Assembly (NCBI RefSeq): GCF_963678635.1
Contig: NC_087068.1
Location: 12,032,027 to 12,096,026 of the forward strand
Length of the DNA stretch: 64,000 bases
From: Symsagittifera roscoffensis
Lineage: Eukaryota; Xenacoelomorpha; Acoela; Convolutidae
Direction of reading: 5' to 3'
The notes under the pieces were generated by a model. That model worked only from the letters and a program-made list of their open reading frames with translations. It was not told where the DNA came from and did not search any database. Numbering within the stretch: the first letter of the stretch is position 1; each line of letters starts with the position of its first letter. Both the position numbers and the translations under genes were made by a program. Shown here piece by piece: positions 29,101 to 38,300 of the stretch.

Positions 29101-32100
29101 TTTATCATATTGGTGAACTTGTTTGATGGAAAAATTATAGATATTTCCTGATAGTGGTTTCAAGTGTTTTCTTTGTTGGTTAAATATCGGGTAGAATTTT
29201 GAAAAGAATGGTGGTTGTTTATTTAATCTTTGAAAAAATGTTAAGGATGTTTCTTTTGTTTTTGTATATTTATCTTTGATTAATATTTTACTATTTAGTA
29301 TGTTAATTGTTGGTATATACTTCGAAATAAATGGTATTCCAATGATCTTATATTTAATGTCAGTGATATGGAATATTTGTTTAAATGGCTTATTTAAAAT
29401 TTTGCTTTGTTCCATTGTTCTGGTGGGGAGGAGAAATAATTGGATTTTTCCGTAGTTTATCAATGTTGATCCTTGTGCTGTTGCTAGTTTGCTGGAGGTT
29501 TCAAGAGGTGTTAGCTTTGGGTGTAAGGTTTTTATTTCATTCCATGTGGGGATGTTTATTATGTTTGATTCTGCTCCTGAATCAATTAAAAAATCTATTT
29601 CAAGGTCTGGTGGTTGAAATTCTTTATTTCTTGGGCTTTCTAAGAGAAATGGTATTGTCCAAATTTTTTCTTTGGGTTGTTCTTTTTGTATATTTTGATA
29701 AATATGGTTTGTATTCAAGCATTTTGTTTTGGTATTTTTATTGGTTTGATCTGTAGTGTTAATCTCATTTGTTTCTTGCGTCGTTGGTGTGGAATTTATT
29801 GGTGTAGTGTAATAATTTTGAAGAAATTCTGATTGATTTTCATATATGTGTGATGAAAAGGGTTGTTCATATATGACAGATTCATAGTCATTTTCGACTT
29901 TTATCATATTGATAGAAAGAGTGTTTTCAGTATCACTTTCTGAATCTGATGATGTACAGTTTATTTGATTGAGTTGTAACGTATCAGTTACTGTGTCATC
30001 AATACCTGGAGGGTCTGATGTTGTTTCTGGGTTAGATTGTACTTGATTGATTTGTCTTTGATGTTTAGGTGTACTACTTCTGTGGCGATTATTAGAATTA
30101 TTATAGTTATTATTATTCCGGTGTGGTGATTGGGAATAATTTCTATAACGATTATTATAACTTGAGTGTCGATTTTGTGAATTATTTCGCGATCTGTTTT
30201 GGTAATTATTGTTTGGTCTGTTATAGTTCGATCTATTATATGAGTTATTCCTTGATTGACTGTTCGGGTAATTCTGGTTTCGGTTGTTTGAATAACTTCT
30301 ATTTCGATTATAGGAGTAGTTTCTATTCCTATTGTATGATGAATTTCGTGATTGGTTGTTTGGATAGTAGTTATTTCTTGATTGGGAATTAGATCTAGAA
30401 ACAAATCGTTGTGTATTTGAATTTGATCTGGAGTAGTTATTTCGACTATTTGGTCTATTGTAGTGATTTTGTGATGAATTGTTCGTGTTTCTTCGTTCTG
30501 GTGATCTTCCTCTATAAGTTGAGTTATATGGTGATTGATTTCTTGTATAATTTGTATTGTTCGGGAGTGGTTTTCCTGAACTGTTGTTGCTGTGGACTGT
30601 TTTGTTCGGTAGATTTTGATCCTTTTTCATGTATTGATAGAATGATTTATTTGGTTCTTTATTTTTTTGAGGTTTATTTTGATTGTCTTGCTGTTTTTGT
30701 CTACATTCGGAAATACTATGTCCGTATCGTCGGCAATAATTACACCATTTTTTGAAAGATGGTTTGCCTTTGAAGTTTGGGTTCTTTTCATAAATATTGA
30801 GTATTTCAGTGATTTTTTCAACGAGGTCTGTCTCTGATTCCTGTATATTATTAATATTAGTGGGAGTCGTTTCAATTCTGTTAACGTATTGTAGTTTCAG
30901 ATTTTCCGTTTCTTCTAGTTTCATCGTGATTTCTGCTTGTTCTAATTTGTCTACTAGTTTTCGAAAATCTAAATCGGGTTCTCGCATTGAAGAAGGATGG
31001 GATGCTCTCTTTTTTATTGCTATTTTCCTTAATTGTGGTGTTAAGGTCATCATTAAGATTTCTGTCATCTTTGTGTTTTTATAGTCATGTGTATTTAATG
31101 AATATGCTTTTCGAACTAGTGTTTCGATTCGTACTGCTATTTGCTTGATGGTTTCGTTTGGTAATCTGCGAATTTCATTACATAAAACTCGTTGTTGTTG
31201 TTTGTTTCTTTCGGAGTCAAACATTTTTGAAAATTCCTGTGTAAACCTTTTCCAGTTTGATTTTATTTCTAGAGGTAGTACTGAAAACCATTTTTGGGCT
31301 GCGCCATCTAAGGTTGTTTGTATTAACGCTGTGCGTCGATGTATCCAGTTTTGATGTAGTGGCGTATTAATGGGTTCAGGTCCAATATTTAAAATCAGGT
31401 TTGCTGTTACTGCATTTAAATAATCTTCTACAGAGTATTCAGGGTCTGTTCCTGTGAAAACCATTAAAGGTTTGTTTGATGTTATTGATGATCCACCCAT
31501 AAGGTATGGATTCATTGTCATTTGTAATGATTCTGCTGCATTTGGCATTTGAGAAAAATTTGAAAGTTGGTTTCTTGTTATTTCATGTTGTTGAAGATAA
31601 TATGGGAGTGGTATTTCATTTTGCATTTGTGATGCTTGATACGAGTGTGCAGTCATTGGATTTTGTTGTTGAATTGGTTGAAAAGATTGTGTATTAATTA
31701 AATTTTGTTGTTGAATTGGTTGTTGATGTTGTGCATCTATTGGTTGTGGAGAAAAATTTCTATGATTTGTACGTGTTCTCTGTATTCTTTGTCTACGATA
31801 TTCTTGAGTATTTGGTGCAAATATATCTGGTTGTAAGAAATCATCATCTGAGGATAAATAATCCATTTGATAAGATGTCTGTTTTTTATTTTTATTTCGT
31901 TGAAAAAATGGGTAATTTTCACTGTGATCCTGTGGAGGATTTGTTTGGAAATTTATTGAATTAGGTTGGGTCATTGGGTTATCCCAATTTCGAGATCTTG
32001 TATATTGGTTAAAATTTCTTTGTGGTTGATTATATGTTTTTGATGGATGTGTATAATTATAATTATGGTCTGTAAAGTTGTTTCTAGTGAATGTTTTGCG

Positions 32101-33267
32101 TGTTTTTGATGGTATTGTCATGGGTCTGTATGTTTGGTAATCCATATGTGAATATTTAGGGGCAACCGAAGGTTTAACGGTTGATTGTAAGGTTACCTGT
32201 GTTTGTGAAGGATTTGTATTTCTTGGTGTTGTCAAATTTGGGCGTATTGGTGAAATACTTTGTTGTGTAGTTGTTGTGTGTACAATTTCTTCATTTATGA
32301 AGTGTGATGGTGTCTGGATATCTTGTTGAGTAAGATTCCTAGTTCCATTGAGGTTTTCATTGTGTATAACTGTAGAGTTTAAACTATTATTTTGTGTATC
32401 GGGCAAAAATGTATTATAGTTTAATGGTGTTGCATCAATGGTTAATGGTATTACTCTTACATAATCTCTTATGTAAGATATCGTACTTATTGCTTGACTT
32501 GAGATTGATTGTGGGAAGCTTATAAATGCGGGATGAGACCATTCGGGGTCCCAAACATAATCTGATTGTTCTGTGATAGCGGTATCATCGTTCGAGTTTT
32601 GGGGTCTAAAATTTTTTCTTGCTTGTGCAATTAAATCAATATTGTGTGTGAAATAATCTATTATGAACCATGCCAAAATTTTTTGTAGATCGTGTTTTGT
32701 ATGTTGTGAAACGTCGTCTTTCGTGAAATTTTCTTTAATGATGTTTAAATAACTAGAGAGTAGTGTGATTTCATGTCGTACTCTTAAATGTTTAGATGTT
32801 TCTGTCGGTGAGACATTTGTTATTGGGATTTCGTTTTCTAATATCGAAATATAACTATATATTATTGCGAAAACTTCATTGGTGAATATGGAGTTTGCTC
32901 TTTGTGAGTTATGATATTGGATGCTTTTTATATATTCTGAAAAAACTTTTGAAAATTCTAAATCAAGATCGTCTGTTTGAATTGTATATTTTCTATTATT
33001 ATGGTTTGGTGAGGTGAATTCTATGGAGTAGATTCCATACTGTTGTGTTATGTTGCATATATCTTTTAAGTAGTGGTCTATGATTTGTCTTTTGATTTTT
33101 ACATCTGGGAACTCTGTTTTACATGGACTAATTCCGGGTTCAAATAAATTTACGAGTAAATTTTGACAAAATATGTGTTGTCCTCTATCAGTATCTGCGT
33201 CTACTATAAAAGGAAAGATTTCATCATCATCTGGAGTTTCTTCACCTGGAGTGTGCGTTGAGCTCAT
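26113..33267 (-). CDS. gag-pol: Gag-pol polyprotein of the 18.9-kb element
   Basis: This 2,384-aa frame starts at an AUG. Residues 1 to about 600 are an extended N-terminal region with Gln/Asn/Pro-rich stretches. About 600-800 is a capsid-like helical domain. The CCHC knuckle CNYCRRYGHSISEC is at about 843-856. About 920-1110 is an Arg/Asn/Ser/Tyr-rich disordered segment. The aspartic protease DSGA is near 1226. RT with YLDD is near 1733, and RNase H starts near 1880 (CDASNFG) with TDHK near 1955. The integrase zinc finger HSGSEK...CNDCIVC spans about 2245-2290, and the first catalytic Asp (FDTKGP) is near 2317. The frame is lost shortly after and ends in unrelated residues at 26113. Gag and pol are in one frame with no intervening stop. 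Confidence 0.93.
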   Translation of the reverse strand: MSSTHTPGEETPDDDEIFPFIVDADTDRGQHIFCQNLLVNLFEPGISPCKTEFPDVKIKRQIIDHYLKDICNITQQYGIYSIEFTSPNHNNRKYTIQTDDLDLEFSKVFSEYIKSIQYHNSQRANSIFTNEVFAIIYSYISILENEIPITNVSPTETSKHLRVRHEITLLSSYLNIIKENFTKDDVSQHTKHDLQKILAWFIIDYFTHNIDLIAQARKNFRPQNSNDDTAITEQSDYVWDPEWSHPAFISFPQSISSQAISTISYIRDYVRVIPLTIDATPLNYNTFLPDTQNNSLNSTVIHNENLNGTRNLTQQDIQTPSHFINEEIVHTTTTQQSISPIRPNLTTPRNTNPSQTQVTLQSTVKPSVAPKYSHMDYQTYRPMTIPSKTRKTFTRNNFTDHNYNYTHPSKTYNQPQRNFNQYTRSRNWDNPMTQPNSINFQTNPPQDHSENYPFFQRNKNKKQTSYQMDYLSSDDDFLQPDIFAPNTQEYRRQRIQRTRTNHRNFSPQPIDAQHQQPIQQQNLINTQSFQPIQQQNPMTAHSYQASQMQNEIPLPYYLQQHEITRNQLSNFSQMPNAAESLQMTMNPYLMGGSSITSNKPLMVFTGTDPEYSVEDYLNAVTANLILNIGPEPINTPLHQNWIHRRTALIQTTLDGAAQKWFSVLPLEIKSNWKRFTQEFSKMFDSERNKQQQRVLCNEIRRLPNETIKQIAVRIETLVRKAYSLNTHDYKNTKMTEILMMTLTPQLRKIAIKKRASHPSSMREPDLDFRKLVDKLEQAEITMKLEETENLKLQYVNRIETTPTNINNIQESETDLVEKITEILNIYEKNPNFKGKPSFKKWCNYCRRYGHSISECRQKQQDNQNKPQKNKEPNKSFYQYMKKDQNLPNKTVHSNNSSGKPLPNNTNYTRNQSPYNSTYRGRSPERRNTNNSSQNHYNRPNSRNNYSRSNSNTQRFVSRSNSQSRNNYYPNNQSRNSSYNRNRNYSYNRNRSYSNNRNQNYPNSQSRNNSYNRSNYNRPNNNYQNRSRNNSQNRHSSYNNRYRNYSQSPHRNNNNYNNSNNRHRSSTPKHQRQINQVQSNPETTSDPPGIDDTVTDTLQLNQINCTSSDSESDTENTLSINMIKVENDYESVIYEQPFSSHIYENQSEFLQNYYTTPINSTPTTQETNEINTTDQTNKNTKTKCLNTNHIYQNIQKEQPKEKIWTIPFLLESPRNKEFQPPDLEIDFLIDSGAESNIINIPTWNEIKTLHPKLTPLETSSKLATAQGSTLINYGKIQLFLLPTRTMEQSKILNKPFKQIFHITDIKYKIIGIPFISKYIPTINILNSKILIKDKYTKTKETSLTFFQRLNKQPPFFSKFYPIFNQQRKHLKPLSGNIYNFSIKQVHQYDKEQNKQKFYMSEFEFKPIHKFFKITISSIKYLKNSNSDIISLHVYNNTPYQVTLPLGLLGYCETNATISPIHEKAYRVNNILQLLDICQSTILNEELSINNIISNENRNTDYFTKTPYFKPTFNISNYTEDQQKFLTMFNFQHSQITQDEFEKLAKQLIKYSSVYATSKFDVGKISSSLHLPLKPDAVFKKQRASKVPIHLHDKVNRLLDILEQYNIISPVNKEEQPKGNTFINPVIILAKGESLKIVLDARYLNSLIDESKCNWPIEPIQVILTKINGKYFTTADMNSAYNQMPLDEQSRRLTQFVIGNQQYEFNRLFYGISIGPAAFSAFMSKIFRPLILKKNAITYLDDVFMQSQTKDEMFNVLEKYHQILQNENLKAAPDKSHFFLTRVKFLGHNIERKTITPLKSRIDAIQKLQPPTNKKKIQEFLGMLNFLSKYVYKMQLYLRPFYNILRQQNNFEWNTEHQTRFEEIKKLLTEQISNTIPDSNQPFYAMCDASNFGIGAAILQSHNGTNKMNLISANSRLFTQAELRLSTLMRECTAIIYTLTEYEFLILGSKHPTVLFTDHKPIIFLFTQKSNPNHRVYRFQLILMKFPNLHIVWTAGKNLALPDTLSRNTPPELLTRKTTVEIPKNIKFYLAENETSPRLECKYAVKTDIEQSQINSLQHFPLYLDCQNNHYEVDLLGTSTFKPIPYSQWIKNNTQQKRTKQHPPKKDHFPLIEKEDLTDKINLSGPQTNDSKYTINQVFDLHDPLDTIPLSKLEIENIFLPPTEIITISTLKQYQNLDPVIPQLKSWHKYKTKPIKADSTILGNKTLLRYFRKFNNTTINENTDLLEYNLNESTVPCLPLSMILIAFNISHTQNIKGHSGSEKTYSNFIQNFYFPNAPIWIKVLCNDCIVCQLNKPYPNQKQIAQKQDFKGQSLYFNHRISFDTKGPISPSSEGNSYIMVIVDAFTHYVALNPVPHCNAYYAYTTLDSKIRTTRNFSYRQRYRIHK

Positions 33268-33709
33268 TTTTTCGTTCGATGACTGTTAATATGTAATTAT
33301 TAATGTGTCGAATTGGTTGATTCCAATTGTATAAATGTACTGGTTTGTGTTTGTACTGCTTTTTTATTCTTCTTTTTCCTCTTTGTGATGAATTTGAAGT
33401 TGTTTCTGAGTCAGAGAAATATAATTGATCGTGAATTGGGCAATTTTTATCTATTGATTCTTGTAGTTTGTAAAGTTCGTCTAAACTGTTGGTTTCTGAT
33501 TCTGAAAATGCGTTTCGATTTTTTGAAAATCTTTTTCGTGTTATTTGTCTTTGTTTCGTTATTATTTTTCTTTTTAGTGTTTGTCGTTTTGTTCGAATGT
33601 ATCCAACTGTTTGTGTATGAGGTGTGATTACAAGGTCGTATTTTTTGTTATCTATTTCACAATTGTGTAAAACGATTGTTTGTTTATTTCCTAGGTTTTT
33701 AAATGACAT
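33242..33709 (-). CDS. 155-aa basic leader ORF overlapping gag-pol
   Basis: An AUG-started frame lies just upstream of gag-pol, and its end overlaps the gag-pol start by 26 nt. Residues about 36-65 are strongly basic (RTKRQTLKRKIITKQRQ), a Ser/Asp/Glu-rich stretch follows, and a second basic patch is KRRIKKQYKHK. No membrane segment is present. Such a protein could bind RNA or act in the nucleus, but I recognise no family. The overlap implies leaky scanning or reinitiation for gag-pol. Confidence 0.6.
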   Translation of the reverse strand: MSFKNLGNKQTIVLHNCEIDNKKYDLVITPHTQTVGYIRTKRQTLKRKIITKQRQITRKRFSKNRNAFSESETNSLDELYKLQESIDKNCPIHDQLYFSDSETTSNSSQRGKRRIKKQYKHKPVHLYNWNQPIRHINNYILTVIERKNELNAHSR

Positions 33710-34942
33710 AAGGTTTAGAATGACGGATGCAAAGGGTTGTTAAATGATTTCTATTTTCCTAAACTGTTAGTTCTTACGATTTTTTGGTTAGCTTAACCTG
33801 GGTCTGTTTGTTCAGGGTTGGAGAGAAAAGTATATCGATTCCGAAGAATGATTTTTTACTTTCTCGTGGCTAGTATAAGTTAAGGTGTTAACTTACTTAA
33901 TCTTACTTAGGGGTAGTGATTGTGTTCAAGGGTTGGAGAATAGTAAATCGATCCACAAGGTTCAGGTATAATTAGAACGCGAGTAGTTCGTTAGATACTA
34001 TTTTAAACTTACTAAGTCTAAGATTTATCCTGGGTCTGGTAAGAGGGAGGGTCAAGTGAAGGATGAATAACCGAAGTTCTTCACTGTTTATCCTAATTTG
34101 AATGATTAGTTTTGTTTAAAAATTTCTATTAGTCTTGGGTCTTTAGAAAGGGTTGGGTAGTGAATCGACGTTTGAGGTCGTTAGACACTAATTAAGTGGG
34201 TGGGGGAGAACAAAGTTGTTCTGTTTGATCCAAGGATAAGCCTTGATGATCAAATTTGAAATTTAATTAAGTAGAAAATGATTTAAGATCCAAGGATAAG
34301 CCTTGATGATCTGGTTTTAAAATTAAGTGAATTTAAGTTTTAATAAATTTTTAAATGTGTGTAAAGGAAAGATTTAGTGTTTTGATGATATTAGTGGGTT
34401 TATGATTGCTGTTATGTTTTAGATGATGGAGCTGGAACAACAGGATGATTTATGATTACTAACCATTTATTGTCATGCTACTAATTTTTATTTTTATTTT
34501 TCAATAAATATTTTTCAAACATGTTTTGTATATTACTGCAGAATTTTAGAAAAACGATCTTAGATATTTTTATCAATCGTTATTGTATATTAATAATTTT
34601 GTTTAGCGCCTGAAATGATTTTGAAGATTAACTTCAAGATTTTATGTTTGCAAATGAAAATCTAAATTCATTGCCAGTAGTATTCTAAATATAAAAGTTT
34701 GCTCTGGTTTTTGCCTAACTATCATATAGCTATATGGCAAGTTTCTACTTTGTCGTATGTCGTCTCTGGTTCGAGGTCTTCTTCCAATTCCGGGTAGTTC
34801 TGTTATGGTTCGGAATATTGGCTCTGATCTATTGAGTCGTAGAGACATTTCGATTAAATTATTGTCGTATAACATTTTGTAAATGTTTTTGTCTAATTTC
34901 TAATCTATTTTGGTTAATTCTAAGCTATTAAGGTCTTGTTCG
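33710..34942 (-). other. 5' leader of the 18.9-kb element
   Basis: About 1.23 kb lies between primer site and first ORF. A 24-base motif (GATCCAAGGATAAGCCTTGATGAT on the plus strand) is repeated near 34239 and 34289. Loosely repeated blocks with GGGTTGG lie near 33815, 33930 and 34150. A 77-codon frame at 34642-34875 (-) begins about 90 nt after the LTR. It has a basic centre (GRRPRTRDDIRQSR), but evidence for expression is lacking. Confidence 0.6.
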
Positions 34943-34960
34943 AGACTTATGGTCGCACCA
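34943..34960 (-). other. Putative primer-binding site
   Basis: On the minus strand TGGTGCGACCATAAGTCT begins two bases after the LTR end. TGG and position fit a site pairing with a tRNA 3' end, and CTCGAAC just beyond resembles the complement of a T loop. I could not assign the tRNA. Confidence 0.5.
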
Positions 34961-34962
34961 GA

Positions 34963-35372
34963 TGAGTTAGGACCGAGTTGGTTAACTCATAGAGTAATTT
35001 CGGATAGGGTACACCGTCTGCTCGTCACGCTATCTTATTTTCGGCCGGATAGATTCGTGCAACTTCTTAGTCTAATACCGATCCTAATCTTACTCTTATA
35101 CTATCTAGTCTCAGGTTGTTTAACTAGTCTCTGCTAGGCTCAATAGATCTAGGGTATACTGGTTTATTGCGGTTGCTGAAGTGCTCGGGAGAGTCCAACT
35201 AATTTCTAAGTTAAATTCAAATCTCTCTGGTGCTGAAATTACAAGTAACTTCAGCACTTACAAATAAGTGGGTTGTTAGTTAGATGGATCATGATTGGTT
35301 AATATTAAATACTTTACATTGGTAAAATATCTAAATTATCCAATCATAAAATGTAGTTTAGATCAGGTTCCA
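34963..35372 (-). repeat. 5' LTR of the 18.9-kb element
   Basis: This 410-bp copy shows no difference from 16511-16920 by eye, and is followed by the target duplication AAAT at 35373-35376. Confidence 0.95.
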
Positions 35373-35376
35373 AAAT

Positions 35377-38300
35377 TAACGGAATATTTGTGCTCGGGTT
35401 GGTTTTTTTTCTTCAGAAAACTCGACGTTTTAACTAGCCATTTTTGACAAAATATTTTTATATCATTCGAAGGGTATTGCTGCCTTGAGCTTAAATTCCA
35501 AGATATTCCAAGTGTAATCGTTTTTTGTAATGCTATGGGGGTTTAAAGATTGCCATTTTGGCCAAATTGCGACAATTAACGCGCGATATATTTCGCGATA
35601 TTAACGCGTGTGCGGAGAATTAATCCGTCTTCGAAACTGTTCCGAATTGGTTGAAAGAAGCTTATTTGCCATATTTTTTTGTTACTGTGAGTGAAATTTA
35701 TCATTTTGTACTAAATACGGCGTGTGGGGGGACGAATTTCACAAAAAAATCTCAAATCAAAAAAAAATATTTTATTATTTTTTTAAAATTAGTTTTTTTC
35801 TTGTTATTATTGCTTCATAGACCTTTAAAGGTAATTGGAACATTCACGGCTTTGCCCTGATACGAGCAGTCTTGTTTATTCTAGACAAAACAAACGCTTT
35901 TGGTTGCTAGGCCAGAACAATCAGGTAAAAAAATTAGTTTTTTTTTTCACATCAATTATTCTGTTAATTTTTTTTTTATGGTTTGTGTGCCTGTTAGACC
36001 CACAAACTCACACTTTTTTAGTCAATTTGAACCCAAAGATTTTTGTTTCCATTTTCAAGGGCTTAATTGAAAAAATATTCACGTTTAGAACATTTCTTTC
36101 CCTTTTTTCAAAATCGTCTATAGAAGCAGTTTTCTGTGAGGTGTCAAATCGAAAAATACTTCAAGTAAAATGGAGTACAGTGTCAGTCAGTACTCAATTA
36201 CTGATTCTCACACCTCGCAAAACTCCATATTATTTATGAAATTTTTTGGGTTCCAACTTATTTCCATTAAAAAATTTCAGGAAACTATTTTTTTTTCAAT
36301 TTTTGACCATTTAGTTTTTTTTAATTACTTCTGCTTCATTTAAAATTAAAGTAATTCAGTCCTTTTTTGCTGTTATACCAACTTTCAAAGAAAGTGTTGG
36401 AATACTAATCCTCGTGTGGTTTTTCTCCACACAAAATTGAGCTTTTCAGGTAAAACTTTATGGTGGATTTTTTTTTCATACCATCTGAAAATAAGATATC
36501 GATAACCTGATATCAAATTCAAAAATATTAGTATTCGATTGACGATAGAAACATATTTGCTTTGTAGTTAGACCACTAGCAAAATTCTCTAAAACAGTTA
36601 AAACTAATGCTTTTTGGTGCCAGTTCAAAACCATCAGACAAAAGGAAAGTTGTTTTATTCTATTCTTAACTAATCATTGTTTGTGGTGGAATTTTGCAAA
36701 ACCATCTAAAAAGTTTTAAATTCCTCATTTAATTTTTAATTTTAAAAACAATTGTTTCCTGTGATAATTTTTTGTTGGGTTTTAAAATAAAAAAAATAGC
36801 CAATTCTGGCAATTTAACGCGCGATATATCTCGTGCTATTAACTTCAAAGCAGCGCATCAATTTGGTTCAAAAATTGCTGAAACTGAATTGAGATATGCT
36901 GTCTATTCTAATTAAAACGTTGTTATGGCTGAAGGTATCATATAGTGAACATTTTAATAGCGTGTGGGGGATATATTTCAAAAAAAAATCAAAACAGTTG
37001 ATCATTTTTGTCAATCACTAATCCATAAACCGATAAAAGAAACATACTGCCCTGCTACGAGCTGTTTTTTTTTGCAATATGCTGTTGCATTTTTGCTTCT
37101 CAAACGACACTTAAATTTAATCAAATTCATCTGGTGCCAAGTATTTCATTGAAATACACTCGGTGCAAATATGATTGACCGATCTTTTTTAAACAATATG
37201 TCAATCATAATCGGAATTCTAGACATATGTCAAGCATGATGAATTACAATATTTTTGTCAGAGGCGCATCTAAGTCTTCCTTGAGAGAGTTGATTGAAGG
37301 TAAGCTGTGAAACATTTTGTCAAATTTTTTCTGGTCTCTTCTAAAACATCCCATTTTATAACAAAAAGTTTCGTGCTGCTTTTACATTTTTGCCAAATTA
37401 TTAAAAGAAACTTTTCTGCGCTTCCCAAGAAACTTTTGATAAAAAACTTGGGTTTCTAGCGAATGCCTACCTAGAAAAAAAACAATTATTAGTGCTTTAA
37501 AAAAATTTCAAAAATGGTTAGCCGAAAATGGACATTGTATCAAAATGGGCATTCGTATTGAAAATTAACATCTTGACCAATAAGTTAAGTGAAAACTAAA
37601 ATATGCAAATGCGCTGATTTAATCAGCAATAGAAATAGTTTTTCTTCTGTGAAAATTGCACCAGTTTTTTTTTCAAAAAAGATATATTATAAATATCAAA
37701 CGGCAATCAAAAAATTTAGCGTTTCGCCCTGTTAAGAGCTGTCAGTTGCGGATTTAAGGAAGAAGACGGCTTTTTCACCCTCAGAAGTTCGAACCCTAAC
37801 GGCTCTGTAGTACTAATTTTTTTACAGTATTCATTTCCGTCGAATGACCATAGTTTCATTAATGGTTGTCTTGGGCGCCAGAATGAACTATTTATGAAGG
37901 GGTAGCGTACACCCAAAAAATCAACATTTTAGTCATAAACTTCCAAAAAGTGCCAGGACAGCATTTTTGCTTGTTTACCCAAAAAATTACCTTTCGATTT
38001 TTTTGTCAATCTAATGCCAATATGGTGCTGTTAGAGCTCTAAAAATATCAGTTTATTGAGTTAAAAAATTGACAAAATTTTGATGTAATATACAAACTTT
38101 GAATAAAATGGCAGACGACAAAAATTTGGCTTTAGTTAAGGCTTCCTCCTTATAAGAGCAGTCATGTTTTTTTTCTTTTTTTTCTAGTCCGTTAGATTTA
38201 TGAACTTAGTTTTAATTTCCTTTTTTTTTCTTCTGAGGTTATTTTGGAGGACTGTTTATGATTTATCCCACAATGAAAAACAAGGATAGCTGGTTTCTGT

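Larger units (their letters stand above)
16511..35372 (-). mobile_element. 18.9-kb Ty3/gypsy-type LTR element with env-like and accessory genes
   Basis: The 18,862-bp element lies on the minus strand between two 410-bp LTRs that look identical (16511-16920 and 34963-35372) and a 4-bp target duplication AAAT (16507-16510, 35373-35376). Reading 5' to 3' on the minus strand it holds a primer site, a 1.25-kb leader, a 155-aa basic ORF, a 2,384-aa gag-pol, the remainder of integrase, two small membrane proteins, an AUG-less Pro/Ser-rich frame, an 872-aa envelope-like glycoprotein, and a Pro/Ser-rich 3' protein broken by a frame step. About 1.57 kb without a gene precedes the 3' LTR. RT and RNase H are of Ty3/gypsy type and no chromodomain was seen. 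The size and gene number greatly exceed ordinary gypsy elements. Confidence 0.95.

Noticed and set aside
17646-33627. Many plus-strand frames of 60-123 codons across the 18.9-kb element, often rich in Phe, Leu, Val and Cys
   Set aside because: They are mirror frames of A+T-rich minus-strand genes and have no domain of their own.
35835-36239. 134-codon hydrophobic frame
   Set aside because: It starts at TTG, lies in diverged repeat DNA with homopolymer runs, and matches no family I know.
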